Positions 61,219-64,000 of a DNA stretch of 64,000 nt are shown in pieces (positions within the stretch are counted from its first letter, which is position 1; each line of letters starts with the position of its first letter). The translations under genes and the position numbers were made by a program. The notes beneath the pieces were generated by a model that made no database searches, was not told where the DNA came from, and worked only from the letters and a program-made list of their open reading frames with translations. Source of the stretch: Peptoniphilus genitalis (GTDB lineage Bacteria; Bacillota; Clostridia; Tissierellales; Peptoniphilaceae); assembly GCF_023614525.1 (NCBI RefSeq), contig NZ_CP097885.1, forward strand, positions 1,548,501 through 1,612,500, given 5' to 3'.

Positions 61219-63340
61219 AGAATTATCCTGGATAAGATTTAATGAAAGAGTACTTTTAGAGGCAACTGAAGATGAAGTTCCAGACCTGGAGAAATTAAAA
61301 TTTATTAGTATTTTTATTTCAAACTTAGATGAATTCTTCATGGTTAGGGTTGGTTCTCTTCATGACCTATCTTCTTTGAAAAAAGAAGTGAAGGACAATA
61401 AGACGGGAATGAACGCAGAGGAACAAATCCAAGCAATCTTAAAGTCTCTTCCAAAAATTTATGAAGAAAAGGACGAAATTTTTAATAAAGTAAGTGAAAG
61501 CTTAGAAAAGTCCAATATAAGACAGTTGAAGTATAAGAACCTAGACAAAAAGCAAAAAGATTTTGTAAAAGACTTTTACGTGAAGAGAATTGACCAACTT
61601 GTATCACCACAAATAGTTGATTTAAATCATCCTTTTCCCTTTTTAGAAAATACAAAACTTTATGCAATAGCTCAATTGGAAAAAGACAAGGAAAAAGTAT
61701 TTGGAATAGTGCCAGTTAGAAACACTTACCCAAAATATTTAGTTCTTCCAGGAGAAAACTTTGAGTATATCTTGATGGAAGAAATAATTCTAAATGAAAT
61801 TGAAGAGATTTTTAAGGACTATGAAGTCTTATCTAAAAATATTATAAAGGTGACAAGGAATACTGACTTTGTTGACGATAGGGACACCTGGGAAGAGTTT
61901 GACGATTATACTGAGTATATGAAGACAATCTTAAAGAAGAGGAAGAGATTAAATGTTGTTAGATTGGAATCAGAAGGAAGCCTCAATAGGGCAAGTCTTA
62001 AGTTCCTCTTGAAGAAGTTAGAGTTAGAAGAAGCTGCTTACTTCTCTTCAGTATCTCCTCTCAACATGAAGTATGTTTTTGATTTAATTGATGACATTCC
62101 CAAGGCAATAAAAACTGGCCTATTGTACAAGGAATTTAGGCAATACAATCCTTGCGACTATTCATGGAGTGTAACAGAAGATATAAGAACTAAAGACAGA
62201 ATCCTTTCTTATCCTTATGACAGCATGGATACTTTTATAGCTTTATTAAAGGAAGCTGCAAAAGATCCAGAATGTAAGTCAATAAAGATAACAATTTATA
62301 GATTGGCAAAGAATTCAAAAGTTGTGAGATACTTAACAGAGGCTGCACAAAACGGAAAAGAAGTAACAGTTTTTGTCGAGATAAAGGCAAGGTTTGATGA
62401 AGAATCAAATATAAACTATGCTAATCTTCTTTATGAAGAAGGCTGTAATATCATCTATGGCTTTAACAAGTACAAGATGCATTCCAAAATTTGTCTAATA
62501 ACTTATAGGGACAACTTGACTGGAAACTTAAATTATATTACACAAATTGGTACGGGAAATTATAACGAATCCACTGCCAAGCAGTACACTGACTTTGCAC
62601 TAATGACTGCCAATCCAGAAATTGGTCTTGATGCAACAGATTTCTTTAAAAATATGTCAATTGGAAATTTAGATGGTAAGTATAAGCATCTCTTGCAGTC
62701 GCCAACCTCTCTAAAGTCAGGACTTATGAATCTAGTAGAAAGGGAGATTCAAAAGGGAGAAGATGGTTACATCTTTTGCAAATTTAACTCTCTAACAGAT
62801 AAGGATTTTATAGAAAAATTTGTTGAAGCTTCTCAAAAGGGAGTCATGGTGGATTTAATTATAAGAGGGACATCTTGTCTTCTTCCTGGAATAGAAGGTC
62901 AAAGTGAAAATATAAGAATTAGGTCTATTGTTGGAAGATTTTTGGAGCACCCAAGAGTCTATGTCTTTGGAAAGGACAAAAAAGATATCTACATTTCCTC
63001 TGCTGATCTCATGACAAGAAACACTGAAAAGAGAGTAGAGATTGCCACACCAGTCTTAGATGAAGAAATAAGACATAGAATAATAAAATATCTTGAAATA
63101 CAAATGCAAGACAATGTTGGTGCAAGACTAATGAATAGTGATGGAGAATATGAAAAAATAGAAATTGAGAATGAAAAGATTTCATCGCAAAATTATTTTA
63201 TTAGTGAAGCAGAAGATAAAATTATTGCATCAGTGGATAGCAAGAAAGAAAATACTGAAGAAAATAATCTGAAGAGAAAGAATAAAGAAAAAAAACATGG
63301 ATTATTTTTAAATAAATTATTAAAGATCTTTAAGAAATAA
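61196..63340 (+). CDS. ppk1: Polyphosphate kinase 1
   Basis: 714 aa. N-domain NRELSWIRFNERVLLEA; the catalytic core holds the autophosphorylated His in KYKMHSKICLI, the arginine-rich SIKITIYRLAKNSKV and the second PLD-like half with IRIRSIVGRFLEHPRVYVFG and YISSADLMTRNTEKRVE. It reversibly makes polyphosphate from ATP. The lysine-rich tail after about 670 is not part of the family core. AAGG precedes ATG within ppx. Confidence 0.96.
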   Translation: MKSHFQNRELSWIRFNERVLLEATEDEVPDLEKLKFISIFISNLDEFFMVRVGSLHDLSSLKKEVKDNKTGMNAEEQIQAILKSLPKIYEEKDEIFNKVSESLEKSNIRQLKYKNLDKKQKDFVKDFYVKRIDQLVSPQIVDLNHPFPFLENTKLYAIAQLEKDKEKVFGIVPVRNTYPKYLVLPGENFEYILMEEIILNEIEEIFKDYEVLSKNIIKVTRNTDFVDDRDTWEEFDDYTEYMKTILKKRKRLNVVRLESEGSLNRASLKFLLKKLELEEAAYFSSVSPLNMKYVFDLIDDIPKAIKTGLLYKEFRQYNPCDYSWSVTEDIRTKDRILSYPYDSMDTFIALLKEAAKDPECKSIKITIYRLAKNSKVVRYLTEAAQNGKEVTVFVEIKARFDEESNINYANLLYEEGCNIIYGFNKYKMHSKICLITYRDNLTGNLNYITQIGTGNYNESTAKQYTDFALMTANPEIGLDATDFFKNMSIGNLDGKYKHLLQSPTSLKSGLMNLVEREIQKGEDGYIFCKFNSLTDKDFIEKFVEASQKGVMVDLIIRGTSCLLPGIEGQSENIRIRSIVGRFLEHPRVYVFGKDKKDIYISSADLMTRNTEKRVEIATPVLDEEIRHRIIKYLEIQMQDNVGARLMNSDGEYEKIEIENEKISSQNYFISEAEDKIIASVDSKKENTEENNLKRKNKEKKHGLFLNKLLKIFKK

Positions 63341-63431
63341 AATTTAATTTAAAAACATTTTTTACTTTTGATTAAGTAATATAAAGCTTAAATTCATAAT
63401 TTTTAAATTTAAGTCAAGTTTATAAAAACTA

Positions 63432-63460
63432 TTGACAATTAAAAATTAAATTGTTACTAT
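63432..63460 (+). promoter_or_regulatory. Promoter of purC
   Basis: TTGACA (63432-63437), a 17-nt spacer ending TGT, and TACTAT (63455-63460). The gap before it (63341-63431) is AT-rich with no gene. Confidence 0.8.
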
Positions 63461-63465
63461 CTAAG

Positions 63466-63618
63466 AGTACGAGAGCTCTTATCATGAGTGAAAGTGTGCC
63501 TAGGGATCCGGGCTTTGCCAAGGACCGAGCGGTACGGGTACTTTTATTAAAGTATCACACCTTAGGGAAAAAAGCCCAGAGGGGTAGGTTTTACGAAATC
63601 TGCCTCTTTGGGCTTTAT
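63466..63618 (+). promoter_or_regulatory. ykkC-family riboswitch, PRPP type
   Basis: Conserved ykkC blocks are visible: AGTGAAAGTGTGCCTAGGGATCCG (63488-63511), then CAAGGACCGAGCGGTACGGGTAC (63520-63542), and GGGAAAAAAGCCC (63565-63577). The 3' part overlaps a long terminator stem. Because purC lies downstream, the ligand is most likely PRPP (subtype 2b) and not guanidine or ppGpp. Binding would favour antitermination and purine synthesis when PRPP is high. Confidence 0.85.
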
Positions 63619-63620
63619 TT
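63571..63620 (+). terminator. Riboswitch expression-platform terminator
   Basis: AAAGCCCA-GAGG (63571-63582) pairs with CCTC-TTTGGGCTTT (63603-63616), then ATTTAATTT. The T-run is weak but the stem is long. The 5' arm overlaps the aptamer. Confidence 0.7.
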
Positions 63621-63638
63621 AATTTACTGGAGGAAATT

Positions 63639-64000
63639 ATGAAAACTATTTACCAAGGAAAAACTAAGAATGTATTAGAAGACAACGGAAGATGTTACCT
63701 ACAATTCAAGGATGACATGACAGGAACTGACGGAGTTTTTGATACTGGTGGAAACCAAGTAGCTGGTAGTATTGAAGGTGCAGGTAAAGAATGTCTAAAG
63801 GTTACTAAATACTTCTTTGAAAAAATCAACGAAGCAGGAATTAACACTCACTACATTTCTTCTGACCTTGACAATAATTTAATGGAAGTAAAAAGAGCAA
63901 GTGTATTTGGTAAAGGTCTTGAAGTTATTACAAGATTTAAGGCTGTTGGATCTTTCTACAGAAGATATGGTCTTTATGTAGAAGAAGGTGCTGACCTTCC
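63639..64000 (+). CDS. purC: SAICAR synthase PurC, 5' part
   Basis: The first 120 codons are present; the gene runs off the window. [17 protein letters not shown], then the C-terminal [19 protein letters not shown] block, with [11 protein letters not shown] between, fits phosphoribosylaminoimidazole-succinocarboxamide synthase. GGAGG lies five bases before ATG 63639. It is the first gene after a PRPP-type riboswitch, so a purine operon probably continues downstream. Confidence 0.9.
   Translation, partial: MKTIYQGKTKNVLEDNGRCYLQFKDDMTGTDGVFDTGGNQVAGSIEGAGKECLKVTKYFFEKINEAGINTHYISSDLDNNLMEVKRASVFGKGLEVITRFKAVGSFYRRYGLYVEEGADL

Noticed and set aside
63451-63642. 63-codon open frame before purC
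   Set aside because: It lies wholly in the riboswitch and its terminator and shows no protein features.
1-64000. tRNA or rRNA genes
   Set aside because: None recognised by eye in any gap; short tRNA-like folds were not modelled, so a missed tRNA is possible but unlikely.

Overview
The window is AT-rich DNA with Gram-positive features: strong GGAGG ribosome-binding sites, sigma-A type promoters, T-box and ribosomal-protein leaders, and scpAB, ecfA1-ecfA2-ecfT, prp-rpmA and yqhY-nusB neighbourhoods. An IspH-S1 fusion and a giant secreted repeat protein that ends in a copper-amine-oxidase-N-like domain instead of LPXTG point to an anaerobic Firmicute of the Tissierellia. Peptoniphilaceae, perhaps Anaerococcus, is my best guess. 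This is inference from gene content; no 16S rRNA or tRNA gene is visible here.

Layout. 1-1.35 kb: L20-type leader and infC-rpmI-rplT. 1.38-7.4 kb: potassium uptake (ktrB-ktrA), two tandem 57-aa membrane proteins on the minus strand, a YerB-like lipoprotein, a UBA/DUF4342 protein, a SpoU methylase, a DUF6873 protein and a membrane protein. 7.5-9.8 kb: threonine T-box and thrS. 9.8-11.1 kb: L21 leader and rplU-prp-rpmA. 11.1-11.83 kb: an IS200-type element. 11.9-16.6 kb: obgE-yhbY-nadD-yqeK-LCP-rsfS-ridA and a rhodanese. 17.35-24.6 kb: a 2411-aa secreted repeat protein. 25-31.8 kb: prfB-pyrF-pyrE, ykvA-mpg, ECF transporter and truA. 32-44.8 kb: a long housekeeping operon from yqhY-nusB-xseAB through ispA, tlyA, recN, nucleoside phosphorylases, scpAB, rluB and mnmM to an HI0933-type flavoprotein. 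44.8-48.2 kb: cmk-plsC-ispH/S1. 48.3-51.4 kb: a 35-codon secreted-peptide gene and a lipoprotein pair (VCBS-like plus DUF3160). 51.5-54.6 kb: nitroreductase and tsaE-tsaB-rimI-tsaD. 54.8-59.3 kb: a degenerate oleate-hydratase-like protein, divergent from an M16 metalloprotease. 59.3-63.3 kb: inositol phosphatase, then ppx-ppk. 63.4-64 kb: a PRPP-type ykkC riboswitch and the start of purC.

Most of the window is core metabolism, translation and RNA modification, in tightly overlapping operons separated by intrinsic terminators. The unusual content lies in the gaps and accessory genes. Five intergenic regions carry degenerate tandem arrays in an exact 18-nt register, and two of these flank the giant surface-protein gene. 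A free-standing 35-aa secreted peptide gene has its own promoter, and its terminator overlaps its stop codon. The two 57-aa membrane proteins align without a gap. The oleate-hydratase-like protein has lost its FAD motif and shares a promoter -35 region with the M16 protease. The IS200 leader contains two crossing long-range pairings around the ribosome-binding site.
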